A stretch of DNA of 11,801 nt from Candidatus Undinarchaeales archaeon (GTDB lineage Archaea > SpSt-1190 > JASMDC01): assembly GCA_030753015.1 (NCBI GenBank), contig JASMDC010000065.1, positions 1 to 11,801 of the forward strand, in the 5' to 3' direction. A model generated the notes under the pieces. The model searched no databases and was not told the origin of the DNA. It worked only from the letters and a program-made list of their open reading frames with translations. Positions 1 through 7,606 of this stretch are shown piece after piece. The translations under genes and the position numbers were made by a program. Within the stretch, counting starts at the first letter, position 1. Each line of letters starts with the position of its first letter.

Positions 1-563
1 CGACGTTCCACAAGGCGATGAAGTACGCCATAGGTCCGCGGAGGGAGATCGGTATTCGGACCGTGTTCAACGTGCTGGGGCCCCTGACGAATCCCGCGAA
101 CGTTGCGCACCAGGTAATCGGCGTGTACGACGAGCGGCTCACCGAGCCGCTGGCGAACGTGCTGAGGAGGTTCGGTCTCCGTCACGCGCTGGTCGTGCAC
201 GGCTCGGGTCTGGACGAGCTATCCACCATCGACAGGACTAAGGTGTCCGAGCTGAAGAATGGGAAAGTAGAGACGTACTACCTTACTCCCGAGCAGTACG
301 GTCTTGACCGGGCCCGGCTCGAGGACATCCAGGGCGGAACGCCCGAGGAGAACACGAAGATCACCCGCTCGGTACTCGATGGCGAGGACTCACCGTACAC
401 GGACATCGTCCTGCTGAACGCGGGCGCGGCCCTCTACGCCGCCGACAAGACCGGCGACATCGCAGAAGGCATCGAGCTCGCACGCCAAGCCATCAAGAGC
501 GGGAAGGCCCGGGAGAAGCTCGACCAGCTGATCGAGCGGTCCAAGGGCTTCGGGAACGAGTGA
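1..563 (+). CDS. trpD: Anthranilate phosphoribosyltransferase, C-terminal part (5' end cut by window edge)
   Basis: Transfers phosphoribose from PRPP to anthranilate, the second step of tryptophan synthesis, in the cytoplasm. The reading frame is open to the left edge (codons from base 3 read TFHKAMKYA), so the first ATG at 18 is internal and the N-terminal helical and PRPP-loop part lies outside the window. Family landmarks seen are the FHxAM segment, RREIGIRTVFNVLGPLTNP (the anthranilate-side arginine and the conserved NxLGPLTNP stretch) and HGSGLDELS, matching the usual HGxxGLDE metal/PRPP motif. The C-terminus has the usual LNAGAALYAAD and a helical tail. It ends two bases before the ATG of trpC, consistent with one transcript for trpDCFBA. 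Identification is firm; only the start is missing. Confidence 0.96.
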   Translation, partial: TFHKAMKYAIGPRREIGIRTVFNVLGPLTNPANVAHQVIGVYDERLTEPLANVLRRFGLRHALVVHGSGLDELSTIDRTKVSELKNGKVETYYLTPEQYGLDRARLEDIQGGTPEENTKITRSVLDGEDSPYTDIVLLNAGAALYAADKTGDIAEGIELARQAIKSGKAREKLDQLIERSKGFGNE

Positions 564-565
564 CG

Positions 566-1354
566 ATGAGCACACACGAGCTCCTTGGGACGGTCGTCGG
601 TGACATCGTGGACGATATACTGCTGGAGAATCAGAGCACCCGCAGCATGTACGACGCGCTCCGCGACGGCCACAGGAAGGGCGTACGTGTCATCGCTGAG
701 CTGAAGCCATCCTCCCCGAGCAAGGGGGAGCTCAGGAGCATTAACGCGAGAGATCTCCCCTCGATCGTCGAGGAGCTCGAATCGGGCGGGGCGCATGCGA
801 TCTCCGTCCTGGTCGAGCCCCGACGTTTCGGCGGGTGCCTCGAGAACCTCAAGATCGCACGAGAGTGCACTGACCTGCCACTGCTCGCTAAGGGCTTCCT
901 GTTCTCGCCGCGCCAGCTGGCTGAGTGCATGACGGCAGGTGCGGACGCCTACCTGCTCATGGTCCGTGTCGTCGACGCGGTCCAGCAGGACGCGGGCAGG
1001 CTCATCGAGCTGGGCGAGGGACTCGGGATGGAGGCATTCATCGAGGCCAACACTCCCGACGAGATCATTAAGGCACAGGCCGTGGGCGCGACGATTCTCG
1101 AGGTCAACAACCGGGACATCTACGCTGATCTATCCCTCGACCTCGACAACGCCGCCCTGGGGAAGGACCTACCGACGGACATAGCCTTCGTGAGCGCCTC
1201 CGGGATAGCGGCCGCCGCGGACGTCGAGCGTGTTTACACGGCGTCAAACGGGCGCGTGGACGCGATCCTGGTCGGCTCATCCCTGATGACGAACAGCAGC
1301 ATCTCCAGGAAGGTCGCGGAGCTGGTGGCCTCGGGGGAGGGCGTCGTCCGATGA
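566..1354 (+). CDS. trpC: Indole-3-glycerol phosphate synthase
   Basis: Closes the ring of carboxyphenylamino-deoxyribulose phosphate to indole-3-glycerol phosphate. It is a 262-residue TIM barrel, normal length. Barrel-strand motifs in order are VIAELKPSSPSKG (Glu45, Lys47), ISVLVEPRRFGG (79-90), LLAKGF (Lys109, the expected general acid), GMEAFIEAN (Glu160, the expected general base), EVNNRD (Asn181, Arg183), VSASGI (209-214) and ILVGSSLM (phosphate site). Two departures stand out: the usual KDF reads KGF, and the usual SESGI reads SASGI, so the conserved active-site Glu is Ala211. I chose the ATG at 566; an in-frame GTG at 560 that overlaps the trpD stop would add two residues. Its stop overlaps the trpF start by four bases (ATGA at 1351-1354). 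Function is inferred from motifs and operon context. Confidence 0.95.
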   Translation: MSTHELLGTVVGDIVDDILLENQSTRSMYDALRDGHRKGVRVIAELKPSSPSKGELRSINARDLPSIVEELESGGAHAISVLVEPRRFGGCLENLKIARECTDLPLLAKGFLFSPRQLAECMTAGADAYLLMVRVVDAVQQDAGRLIELGEGLGMEAFIEANTPDEIIKAQAVGATILEVNNRDIYADLSLDLDNAALGKDLPTDIAFVSASGIAAAADVERVYTASNGRVDAILVGSSLMTNSSISRKVAELVASGEGVVR

Positions 1355-1989
1355 CGAAGGTGCAGGTTTGCGGGGTACAAAGCGTGGAGGACGCACTGAT
1401 GTGCGAGGCTGCGGGCGTGGACGCCATCGGGTTCGTCAGCGTTGAGGGCAGGAAGAGGAACGTACCGCTGGAACGGATCAAGAACATCATCGGACGGTTG
1501 GGCCCCTCGATTGATTCGACGCTCATCGGGTTCCCGAGGACGCCACAGGAGTTCATCGAGAAGGGACGGTCGGTCGGAGCGGACGTCCTCCAGGTCTACA
1601 CACTAACGGCGGCCGAGATAGGCATGCTGAAGGAGAGCGGCTTCACCGTCGTCCGTGCCGTCGGCATCGACTCAACCACAGGACGGCTCGAGCTGACCGT
1701 GGACCAGCTCAAAGAGATGGTAGCGGCCTGCGATTTCGTGCTCTTTGAGCCTAGGACTGGCGGGAAGATCGGCGGTATGGGCGTTAGAGTCGACTACGTA
1801 AGTATACTCACACCTTATATTAACCACTGCCGACGGTTCAGCATCGCCGGTGGTCTCACTCCCGACAACGTCCAGGAGGCGCTTAAGCTCGGCCCATACG
1901 CGGTCGACGTGTCCTCTGGTGTCGAGTCGGACAACGGCAGAAAGGACCCGGATAAGGTCAGAAGGTTCGTGAAGAGGTGCCATGTATGA
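1351..1989 (+). CDS. trpF: Phosphoribosylanthranilate isomerase
   Basis: Performs the Amadori rearrangement of phosphoribosylanthranilate, the step before TrpC. At 212 residues it has normal length for a single-domain TIM barrel. The catalytic Cys7 is present in KVQVCGV. The phosphate-binding end is canonical: [10 protein letters not shown] followed by [15 protein letters not shown]. The middle is divergent. The usual QLHG reads QVYT, the usual SPR segment reads EGRKRNVP, and the strand that normally carries the catalytic Asp (LFD or LLD) reads VLFEP, putting Glu133 there. The GGxG loop after it is retained as GGKIGGMG. A purine-rich GGGGGAGG at 1333-1340 lies ten bases before the ATG, and the start overlaps the trpC stop. 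It is surely trpF by position and by its C-terminal motifs; whether the Glu is a working replacement is open. Confidence 0.94.
   Translation: MTKVQVCGVQSVEDALMCEAAGVDAIGFVSVEGRKRNVPLERIKNIIGRLGPSIDSTLIGFPRTPQEFIEKGRSVGADVLQVYTLTAAEIGMLKESGFTVVRAVGIDSTTGRLELTVDQLKEMVAACDFVLFEPRTGGKIGGMGVRVDYVSILTPYINHCRRFSIAGGLTPDNVQEALKLGPYAVDVSSGVESDNGRKDPDKVRRFVKRCHV
1974..1979 (+). promoter_or_regulatory. Ribosome binding site that sets the trpB start
   Basis: GAGGTG lies six bases before the ATG at 1986. It favours that ATG over the in-frame GTG at 1977, which would sit inside this motif. The ATG also overlaps the trpF stop as ATGA, as at the trpC-trpF junction. Confidence 0.7.
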
Positions 1990-3167
1990 GGAACGATGAA
2001 GCATATTTCGGCGAGTACGGGGGCCAGTTCGTCCCCGAGACGCTCATGCCTATTCTTCAGGAGCTGGACGCAGCTTACCGGGAGGTGCAGGAGGACGCAG
2101 AGTTCCAGGAGGAGCTGAAGCGGTATCTGGAGAAGTTCGCCGGTAGGCCGACACCGCTGTACCTGGCCCGACGCCTGACCAAGCTCTTGGGTGGTGCGAA
2201 GATCTATCTTAAGCGCGAGGACCTCGCTCATCTTGGCGCCCACAAGATCAACAGCACCCTGGGCCACGTGCTTCTGGCCAAGCGGATGGGTAAGACACGG
2301 ATCATCGCCGAGACGGGAGCAGGCCAGCATGGCGTGGCAACAGCAGCCGCAGCGGCTGCGCTCGGGCTCGAGTGCGACGTCTACATGGGCGAGGTTGACA
2401 TCAAACGCCAGTCACTGAACGTGTTCAGGATGAAGTTGTTCGGTGCACGGGTCGTTCCGGTGACGTCAGGTTCGAGGACGCTCAAGGACGCCGTTAACGA
2501 GGCGATGAGGGATTATACAGCCAACTGCCGGAACACGCACTACGTCATCGGGTCTGTTGTCGGGCCGCATCCCTATCCGACCATGGTACGCGACTTCCAG
2601 GCGATTATCGGCATCGAGGCGAGACGACAGATACTGGAGCAGGAGGGACAGCTACCCAGCGGCCTCGTCGCCTGCGTCGGCGGGGGCAGCAACGCCATGG
2701 GCCTGTTCCACCGGTTCTTCGAAGATGACGTCCGTATGGTGGGCGTGGAGGCTGCCGGGAAGGGCATCGCGACCGGCAAGCACGGTGCTTCTATCGGCGC
2801 CGGCGAGGTCGGCGTCATGCACGGGAAGAAGAGCTACTTCATCCAGGACGAGAACGGTCAGATCCGCGAGGCGCATTCCATCTCGGCGGGCCTTGATTAT
2901 CCCGGGGTCGGTCCGGAGCATGCGTTCTACAACGACCTGAAGCGGGCAGAGTACGTCTCGGTGACCGACGACGAGGCGGTCGAGGCGTTCCACCTCCTGT
3001 CAAAGATCGAGGGCATAATCCCCGCACTGGAGAGCTCCCACGCTCTGGCTCACCTGAAGGTGCTTGCGCCGAGCTTCGAGAAGGATGACATCATCATCGT
3101 CTGCCTCTCCGGGAGGGGGGACAAGGACGTCCATATGATCGCCGGCCTCGAGGGGGTGAGCCTGTGA
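1986..3167 (+). CDS. trpB: Tryptophan synthase beta subunit
   Basis: PLP enzyme that condenses indole, channelled from TrpA, with serine to give tryptophan. With the start at 1986 the protein has 393 residues and its numbering nearly coincides with the Salmonella enzyme. HLGAHKINS places the PLP lysine at Lys87, AETGAGQHG places the catalytic Glu at 109, and the PLP-phosphate loop GGGSNAMG is at 232-239. CLSGRGDKD near the end supplies the serine (375) that contacts the pyridine nitrogen. The N-terminal [16 protein letters not shown] marks it as the standard TrpB1 type that pairs with TrpA, not the longer TrpB2 type. Start choice rests on the ribosome site and the ATGA overlap with trpF. Its stop overlaps the trpA GTG start by four bases. 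Confidence 0.98.
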   Translation: MRNDEAYFGEYGGQFVPETLMPILQELDAAYREVQEDAEFQEELKRYLEKFAGRPTPLYLARRLTKLLGGAKIYLKREDLAHLGAHKINSTLGHVLLAKRMGKTRIIAETGAGQHGVATAAAAAALGLECDVYMGEVDIKRQSLNVFRMKLFGARVVPVTSGSRTLKDAVNEAMRDYTANCRNTHYVIGSVVGPHPYPTMVRDFQAIIGIEARRQILEQEGQLPSGLVACVGGGSNAMGLFHRFFEDDVRMVGVEAAGKGIATGKHGASIGAGEVGVMHGKKSYFIQDENGQIREAHSISAGLDYPGVGPEHAFYNDLKRAEYVSVTDDEAVEAFHLLSKIEGIIPALESSHALAHLKVLAPSFEKDDIIIVCLSGRGDKDVHMIAGLEGVSL

Positions 3168-3982
3168 ACCTCATTGAGCTTTTCGCCAGGGACAAAGCGG
3201 CGTACATGGCGCACGTCTACTACGGCGATCCCAACGAGGATTTCTCCATCAAGGAGATCAAGGCTCTGTGCGAGAGCGGCGTTTCCATCATCGAGCTGGG
3301 CATCCCCTTCTCGGACCCAACAGCCGACGGGCCCGTGTTCCAGAGAGCGTGCGAACGGGCGCTCGCCGCTGGCATGACCCCCGGAAAGGTAATCGAGGGT
3401 ATCGTCAAACTCCGTGACGCAGGCATCACCCAGCCCATCGTGGTCACAAGCTACTACAACATCATCTATCACATGGGCGTCGGGACCTTCGTCAGGAGGA
3501 TCAAGGACTCGGGAGCGTGCGCCTTGATCGTCCCCGATGTCCCGATAGAGGAGGCCGATGATCTGCTCGCAGCCGGGGATGAGCACGGTATCGACATCAT
3601 CTTTCTCGTCGCCCCGACCACGCCGGACGACCGGCTCAAGAAGATACTTTCAGTTGCCCGTGGGTTCGTGTACGTGGTTTCCGTTGCCGGAGTTACCGGT
3701 GCCAGGGAATCCCTTGAGGAGGCGACGTTAAAGCTCATCGAACGTGTCCGTGCGCATTCTGACATCCCGCTCCTTGTCGGCTTCGGCATCTCTAAACAGG
3801 AGCAGGCCAAGGCCGCAGTGACGGCAGGCGCCGACGGTGTCATCACCGGTAGTGCCATCGGAAGTATCTATGAGCAGCACCTGGACGATCCGGACGCCTC
3901 ATTTGACGAGATCCGTGCGTTCGCCCAGGGGATCAGGGCAGGGATCGAGGAAGGCGTGAGGAAGGGGGATCGGATCTTATGA
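3164..3982 (+). CDS. trpA: Tryptophan synthase alpha subunit
   Basis: Splits indole-3-glycerol phosphate to indole and glyceraldehyde 3-phosphate and passes indole to TrpB. At 272 residues it has normal length for this TIM barrel. The signature [16 protein letters not shown] carries the expected catalytic pair, Glu44 and Asp55. Later landmarks are IVTSYYNI-like [19 protein letters not shown] (loop 6, normally SVTGVTGxR), LVGFGIS and the phosphate-site [10 protein letters not shown]. The start is a GTG inside GTGA, overlapping the trpB stop, with GGGGGTGAG just ahead at 3152-3160. It is the last gene of the trp run; the next genes are on the opposite strand and convergent with it. No strong terminator is visible directly after it; a T5 run on this strand lies at 4156-4160. 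Confidence 0.97.
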   Translation: MNLIELFARDKAAYMAHVYYGDPNEDFSIKEIKALCESGVSIIELGIPFSDPTADGPVFQRACERALAAGMTPGKVIEGIVKLRDAGITQPIVVTSYYNIIYHMGVGTFVRRIKDSGACALIVPDVPIEEADDLLAAGDEHGIDIIFLVAPTTPDDRLKKILSVARGFVYVVSVAGVTGARESLEEATLKLIERVRAHSDIPLLVGFGISKQEQAKAAVTAGADGVITGSAIGSIYEQHLDDPDASFDEIRAFAQGIRAGIEEGVRKGDRIL

Positions 3983-4146
3983 AGGATATCCGAGTGTCGG
4001 GTTTCCCTCGTGATAACGGTAGTATCTGAAATTGCTTTCGTATATCACGCTGAAAAGGACGGATATGCGAAATGTTAGTGGACGTCAACTTCGGATATGC
4101 ACTAGTTATCCGAAATATTTAGGTGGGGACTTTTCTGTGTCAAGAC
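3983..4146. other. Convergent intergenic gap with repeated TATCCG/CGGATA motifs
   Basis: This non-coding gap separates trpA (+) from the VapC-type toxin gene (-). The hexamer TATCCG or its complement occurs four times: 3987-3992, 4060-4065, 4092-4097 and 4107-4112. CGGATATGC is a 9-base direct repeat at 4060-4068 and 4092-4100, and GGATATCC at 3984-3991 is a perfect palindrome. The role is unknown; candidates are a protein-binding cluster or a terminator zone between the convergent transcripts. Confidence 0.6.
4090..4114. repeat. Inverted repeat, 8-bp arms
   Basis: TTCGGATA at 4090-4097 and TATCCGAA at 4107-4114 are perfect complements around a 9-base loop. The element lies 33 bases beyond the toxin stop codon. 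No T-run follows it directly on either strand, so a simple intrinsic terminator is not obvious; a dimeric protein site is equally possible. Confidence 0.7.
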
Positions 4147-4554
4147 TCAATCTAATTTTTCTCTATTGATTTCCTGAACGCCATCAAAGTCAGTATCATC
4201 AGATACAACCGTGAATATCCCTGCGTTCGTACTCACGGCGATGTGAATGGCGTCTCTTGGTTTCAGCTGAACGTAGTTTTTCATATACTCAAGGGCCCTC
4301 AATACATCTTCATTTGTCACATCGAGGATTACCAGATTCGGTAATTCCAAGATATCCATACATGTCTCTATCGCCCTCTCTCGATCTTTCTTCATCTTGA
4401 TCAATACCCAGAGTATTTCATCTACAGTGAGAGAAGAAGTAGCGCATTGTATCTTTCCTGATGCCATTTCCCTCAGTACCTTCTTCGCTTTCTTCGCTTT
4501 TTCACCCTTGTAGAGAATAGGTAAGAGGAAAATATTACTGTCGAGATATTTCAT
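4147..4554 (-). CDS. PIN-domain ribonuclease toxin, VapC type
   Basis: Predicted metal-dependent RNase toxin of a type II toxin-antitoxin pair, 135 residues, typical for single PIN domains. The acidic residues of the fold are visible: Asp5 in MKYLDSNIF, Glu46 in TVDEIL, Asp101 in PRDAIHIA, and Asp119/Asp120 in VVSDDTDFD. The stretch between Glu46 and Asp101 is helical and rich in Lys and Glu. The start ATG is preceded by AGGTGA on the minus strand (4560-4565). Its antitoxin gene ends 27 bases upstream, so both are likely read from the promoter near 4867. Base composition is clearly A/T-richer than the trp genes on one side, which fits a mobile TA module. The RNA target cannot be read from sequence. 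Confidence 0.88.
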   Translation of the reverse strand: MKYLDSNIFLLPILYKGEKAKKAKKVLREMASGKIQCATSSLTVDEILWVLIKMKKDRERAIETCMDILELPNLVILDVTNEDVLRALEYMKNYVQLKPRDAIHIAVSTNAGIFTVVSDDTDFDGVQEINREKLD

Positions 4555-4581
4555 TATCTCACCTTTTTATCATTCCTAAAA

Positions 4582-4830
4582 TCACTGGGTATCGAATTGG
4601 GAATAATACAGTTCGTCCCAATCAATCTTACTTGGTTCAGGTTCTTTATCTTCAAACCTATTGAATATTCGTCTCAATATCTTAGCCCCGTCCTCCTTTC
4701 TCATTAGGATCTCATTGTTCTCGACCCTAAAAGACATTCTCTCACCTGAATGAATCTGGAACATATCCCTAATGGGCTTGGGAATTACGATTTGTCCCCT
4801 CGATCCAACTTTCGATCGTATCTCAAGCAT
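4582..4830 (-). CDS. AbrB/SpoVT-fold antitoxin, VapB type
   Basis: Predicted DNA-binding antitoxin that neutralises the PIN toxin encoded just downstream and represses their shared promoter. It has 82 residues. Residues 5-44 form a typical swapped-hairpin AbrB domain: RSKVGSRGQIVIPKPIRDMF, then a Gly-Glu turn (29-30) and the FRVENNEILMRK strands. The C-terminal tail is charged and contains KIDWDELYYSQFD (69-80), the kind of acidic/aromatic segment that usually occupies the toxin active site. The start is the ATG at 4828-4830, about 37 bases downstream of the TATA centre. Antitoxin-first order and a 27-base gap to the toxin are normal for this class. Confidence 0.88.
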   Translation of the reverse strand: MLEIRSKVGSRGQIVIPKPIRDMFQIHSGERMSFRVENNEILMRKEDGAKILRRIFNRFEDKEPEPSKIDWDELYYSQFDTQ

Positions 4831-4843
4831 TCATACCACTAAA

Positions 4844-4884
4844 TATGATTATATCATACGAAGTATATATACTTTTCTTTTTCC
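4844..4884 (-). promoter_or_regulatory. vapBC promoter with palindromic TATA box and likely operator
   Basis: Read on the minus strand, an A/G-rich BRE-like stretch (4875-4884) is followed by AAGTATATATACTT (4861-4874), a perfect 14-base palindrome that contains the TATA box. Next comes an inverted repeat TATGAT-TAT-ATCATA (4844-4858), which covers the expected transcription start about 25 bases downstream. The antitoxin ATG follows 14 bases later. Palindromes overlapping the core promoter are what one expects for autorepression by a dimeric AbrB-type antitoxin; binding is inferred. Confidence 0.72.
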
Positions 4885-5214
4885 GGTTTTAATCCCCACC
4901 TCAATACCTTTCGCTCCGCTCAAGTCCTTACGGATTCGTATAACGCATTCCGGGACCCCCGACATCGTCTTTTCGGAAGGCATGCCCGGTGGCGTTGCAC
5001 CTTCGCGTCGTGACGATGGGGGACGGACCGAATGAAGGCAGCACCCGAGGGAAGGGATGTGCATCATGAGCCATGCATAGCCTCACTCGCGGTACGGATC
5101 ACGACACTGCGTCGTGTATGAAGCTTGGTAGTGAGTCAGGTGGAAGAAGAAGGATCGGCTCAAGTACGGCGGGAGCGGTGGATATTTCAAGGAATACCCT
5201 GCTCCAATATATCA
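4885..5214. other. Divergent intergenic region, no convincing gene
   Basis: This stretch lies between the TA pair (-) and the CDGSH gene (+). Short open frames occur on both strands, but none has a recognisable domain or a good start context. A small hairpin, CACGAC-ACTGC-GTCGTG, lies at 5100-5116. The frame of the CDGSH gene stays open upstream to a TTG at 5125 with GTGs at 5131 and 5140, so part of it could be coding if translation starts earlier. A weak TATA-like GATATTT at 5181-5187 lies about 30 bases before the preferred ATG. Confidence 0.5.
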
Positions 5215-5928
5215 ATGGGTGATCTCGTGAAAAAGGACCAAAAAGTGTCAGTTACAAAGAACGGACCCTATCTGGTGTCCGGGTCCTTGCCGTTGGCCAC
5301 GGAACTATCCGCGGTCGACGCCGACGGTGATCCCGGTACGTGGAAGAAGGGTGAGAGATTCCCCGAGCGGGACACCTATGCCCTTTGCCGTTGTGGAGGA
5401 TCGGGCTCCAAGCCTTTCTGCGATGGCACGCATGTAAAGATCGATTTCATCGGTACGGAGACCGCCAGCAAGAAGAGTTACCTCGAGCGGGCTCACAGGA
5501 CATCGGGGCCCGACCTCGATCTGACCGATGCGCGGGACCTCTGCGCCGCTGCGCGATTCTGCCACAGGGCCGGCGGGGCGTGGAAGCTCACCAAGGGTTC
5601 GGATGAGCCACGATCACGGGAGATCGCGATCCAGGAGGCAGGCGATTGCCCCTCGGGAAGGTTGGTCGCATGGACCAGGGAGACCAGGGATCCGATCGAG
5701 CCCGAGTTCGAGCCTTCCATCAGCCTAATAGGAGATCTGTGGGCGAAGGTCAGCGGACCGATATGGGTGAAGGGGTTCGTCCCCATCGAGTCGTCAGACG
5801 GTACCAGGTATGAGACCAGGAATCGGGTCACCCTGTGTCGTTGCGGTGCATCAGGGAACAAACCGTTCTGCGACGGTAGCCATATCAAGGTACAGTTCCG
5901 GGATGACGACAAGGATAGCAACGGATAA
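5215..5928 (+). CDS. Tandem CDGSH iron-sulfur protein with ferredoxin-like middle domain
   Basis: Predicted soluble 2Fe-2S protein of 237 residues; the partner is unknown. CDGSH domains hold a 2Fe-2S cluster with three Cys and one His. Both copies are complete: CRCGGSGSKPFCDGTH (Cys58, Cys60, Cys69, His73) and CRCGASGNKPFCDGSH (Cys208, Cys210, Cys219, His223). Each is preceded by a matching strand segment (GPYLVSGSLPL and GPIWVKGFVPI), so the halves look like an internal duplication. Between them, residues 105-153 have CAAARFCHRAGGAW and later CPSGRLVAW, resembling the divergent mono-cluster ferredoxin family (Fer4_19), though only Cys110, Cys116 and Cys145 are seen. No signal peptide or membrane segment is visible. 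I prefer the ATG at 5215; GTG 5227 and upstream GTG/TTG codons (5125-5140) are alternatives. Confidence 0.87.
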   Translation: MGDLVKKDQKVSVTKNGPYLVSGSLPLATELSAVDADGDPGTWKKGERFPERDTYALCRCGGSGSKPFCDGTHVKIDFIGTETASKKSYLERAHRTSGPDLDLTDARDLCAAARFCHRAGGAWKLTKGSDEPRSREIAIQEAGDCPSGRLVAWTRETRDPIEPEFEPSISLIGDLWAKVSGPIWVKGFVPIESSDGTRYETRNRVTLCRCGASGNKPFCDGSHIKVQFRDDDKDSNG

Positions 5929-5975
5929 ACGTCAAGAAACAGGATCCGTAAGATGCCGGGCGGATGCACTGGAAC

Positions 5976-7583
5976 CTATGCGTCCGGTCCCGCGCCCCCC
6001 GCCGCGTCCTCATCCTCACCGTACACCCACTCGAAGTAGGCCTGGGTGTTCACGTCCTCGCCTGTAGCACCTTCCATGATCTCGTTCTCGCCCGTGCTCT
6101 GGCCGGGGGCGAACACCTTCTCGCGCAGGAACTCGGCGGTGCCGGGATTACCAAGGACCGAGCCGTTCTCGGTCTCGATGGCGCTACGGAGCTGGGCTGC
6201 CGCCATGCTGGCCATGAGATAGTCATGGTAGTAGGCTGGGTAGTCGATGAAGTGCGGTGTAGCCGCCCAGGCGTTGACGGAAGTATCGTCCGGCCGCGGC
6301 ATGCCCTCGAACCTCTCCTTAAGCTCCCACCAGAGGGTGGCCAAGTCCTGGTCGGGGTTCTCGTACATCCGCCGCTCGAAGGTGGAGACGGCAAGGACCT
6401 TGCGGATGAAGCTCTCCTCGCCCCATAGGTTGTCGGCCTCCACGCGCGCGGCGAGCTCGGTGGGCACTCCGGCGTACTCCTCGAGCCATTGGGCGGTCGA
6501 GCACACCTGCTCCATGAGCATGGGCACGGACTCGTTCATGGTGTTGGTGGGCGCCCCCCGGTCGTAGAATGGCAGCGCCGGATCCATACCGGCGTAGTAG
6601 ACCGCGTGTCCCGACTCGTGGTGGAGCACCTGCTGGTAGTCGTAGGTCGCCTCCTTGTTGGCGAGCACGCGCACGTCGTCGGGCATGCTGATGCCCATGG
6701 AGAAGCAGTGCTGGCTCTTCCCCGGCCGCGGGTCCACGTCGTAGGTGATGCCCAGGCCCTTCAGGTCGAAGCCCATGTCTGTGTACGAGCGCTTTAGCAT
6801 CTCCATCTGCTTCCCCTCGGGGAAGTACATGTCGATCTCCTTCGCCAGCCCGTCCACGTCCAGGTCGAAGTGCCAGGGGCGCAGCTCGTCAACGCTGATG
6901 CCAAAGGCTGCGGCCAGCTCGGCCTTCCGCTCAGTGTTCTTGGTGGTATAGCTCGCGACGGTGTCGGAGTCGACCTCCTCCAGGAACTCGTACAGACCCT
7001 CCGGATCGTACCCCTCGCCCTCTAGGCACATCTCGTAGTAGTTGGCATGGCCCTGGCCCCGGGCGTATTCGTTGCGCAGCTTGACCAGCTCCACGATGGC
7101 ATGAGCGGCCGCGTCGCCCTTTGCTTTGCGGGCGTACCAGGCCTCCTTGCGCAGTCCGATGTCCTTCTCGGTCTCGAGTACCTTGTCCATGGCCAGGTCC
7201 GTGGTGGGAGCACCCCGGTAGGTGGCGCGGTGGGTCATCTGTAGCGATCCGGCCTCTCGTGCCTTGGCCTCCATGGCGTCCTCCGCATCGTCCTGCTTGC
7301 AGTAGGCCTTGGCGCGGGCATAGAGGTAGTCGATGTGGTCGGTGAGCTGTGGATCTGTGACTAAGTCGTAGCACACCTCGAGCGTGGTCGACAGTTGAGG
7401 ATCGGTGTAGAAGGCACGTGCAGCCCGGTCGGCCTGCTCTGAAGCGTCACGGGTCCCGGTGGTGTACAGCTCCCAGTGAGCGAGCATGCCCTGCCGACGC
7501 ACATCCTCGGCCTGCTGCATGGCGTTCCCGACATAGACGCGGGCGTCGTCCTCCGACAGAGCCCGTTCCACTACCTCGTCCAC
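5976..7583 (-). CDS. Gluzincin zinc metallopeptidase, M2/M3-like
   Basis: Predicted cytoplasmic zinc peptidase of 535 residues that probably trims oligopeptides. The zinc site is LHHESGHAVYY, with HEXXH at 322-326 and a likely third ligand Glu351 in NTMNESVP, 24 residues after the second His; this spacing is close to that in the ACE-type M2 family. Residues 163-189 (VELVKLRNEYARGQGHANYY) and the PRPGKSQHCFSMGI segment before the zinc site also recall M2/M3 enzymes. The N-terminal part is helical, there is no signal peptide, and the C-terminus ends in an Asp/Gly/Ala-rich tail. Family M32 is a less likely alternative. The start is a GTG at 7583; the nearby ATG at 7587 is out of frame. A TATA box 27 bases upstream suggests a nearly leaderless mRNA. 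The gene converges on the CDGSH gene. Confidence 0.82.
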   Translation of the reverse strand: MDEVVERALSEDDARVYVGNAMQQAEDVRRQGMLAHWELYTTGTRDASEQADRAARAFYTDPQLSTTLEVCYDLVTDPQLTDHIDYLYARAKAYCKQDDAEDAMEAKAREAGSLQMTHRATYRGAPTTDLAMDKVLETEKDIGLRKEAWYARKAKGDAAAHAIVELVKLRNEYARGQGHANYYEMCLEGEGYDPEGLYEFLEEVDSDTVASYTTKNTERKAELAAAFGISVDELRPWHFDLDVDGLAKEIDMYFPEGKQMEMLKRSYTDMGFDLKGLGITYDVDPRPGKSQHCFSMGISMPDDVRVLANKEATYDYQQVLHHESGHAVYYAGMDPALPFYDRGAPTNTMNESVPMLMEQVCSTAQWLEEYAGVPTELAARVEADNLWGEESFIRKVLAVSTFERRMYENPDQDLATLWWELKERFEGMPRPDDTSVNAWAATPHFIDYPAYYHDYLMASMAAAQLRSAIETENGSVLGNPGTAEFLREKVFAPGQSTGENEIMEGATGEDVNTQAYFEWVYGEDEDAAGGAGPDA

Positions 7584-7606
7584 ACATGGCCCGCGCCCTC
7601 AGGGCC

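Noticed and set aside
18-20. ATG as the start of trpD
   Set aside because: The preceding codons read TFHKA, part of the conserved FHxAM motif, and the N-terminal domain is missing, so the gene is cut by the window edge.
4849-5067. 72-codon open frame on the minus strand upstream of the antitoxin
   Set aside because: It ends inside the TA promoter and TATA box, has no recognisable domain and no ribosome site, and overlaps an open frame on the other strand. Chance is the simpler explanation.
5100-5116. Hairpin CACGAC-ACTGC-GTCGTG as an RNA element
   Set aside because: A 6-bp stem alone in a GC-rich gap is weak, and no tRNA-like or riboswitch-like pairing surrounds it.
5125-5214. Upstream extension of the CDGSH protein to a TTG at 5125
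   Set aside because: TTG starts are rare, the added residues have no family similarity, and the CDGSH domain begins soon after the ATG at 5215. GTG codons at 5131 and 5140 cannot be fully excluded.
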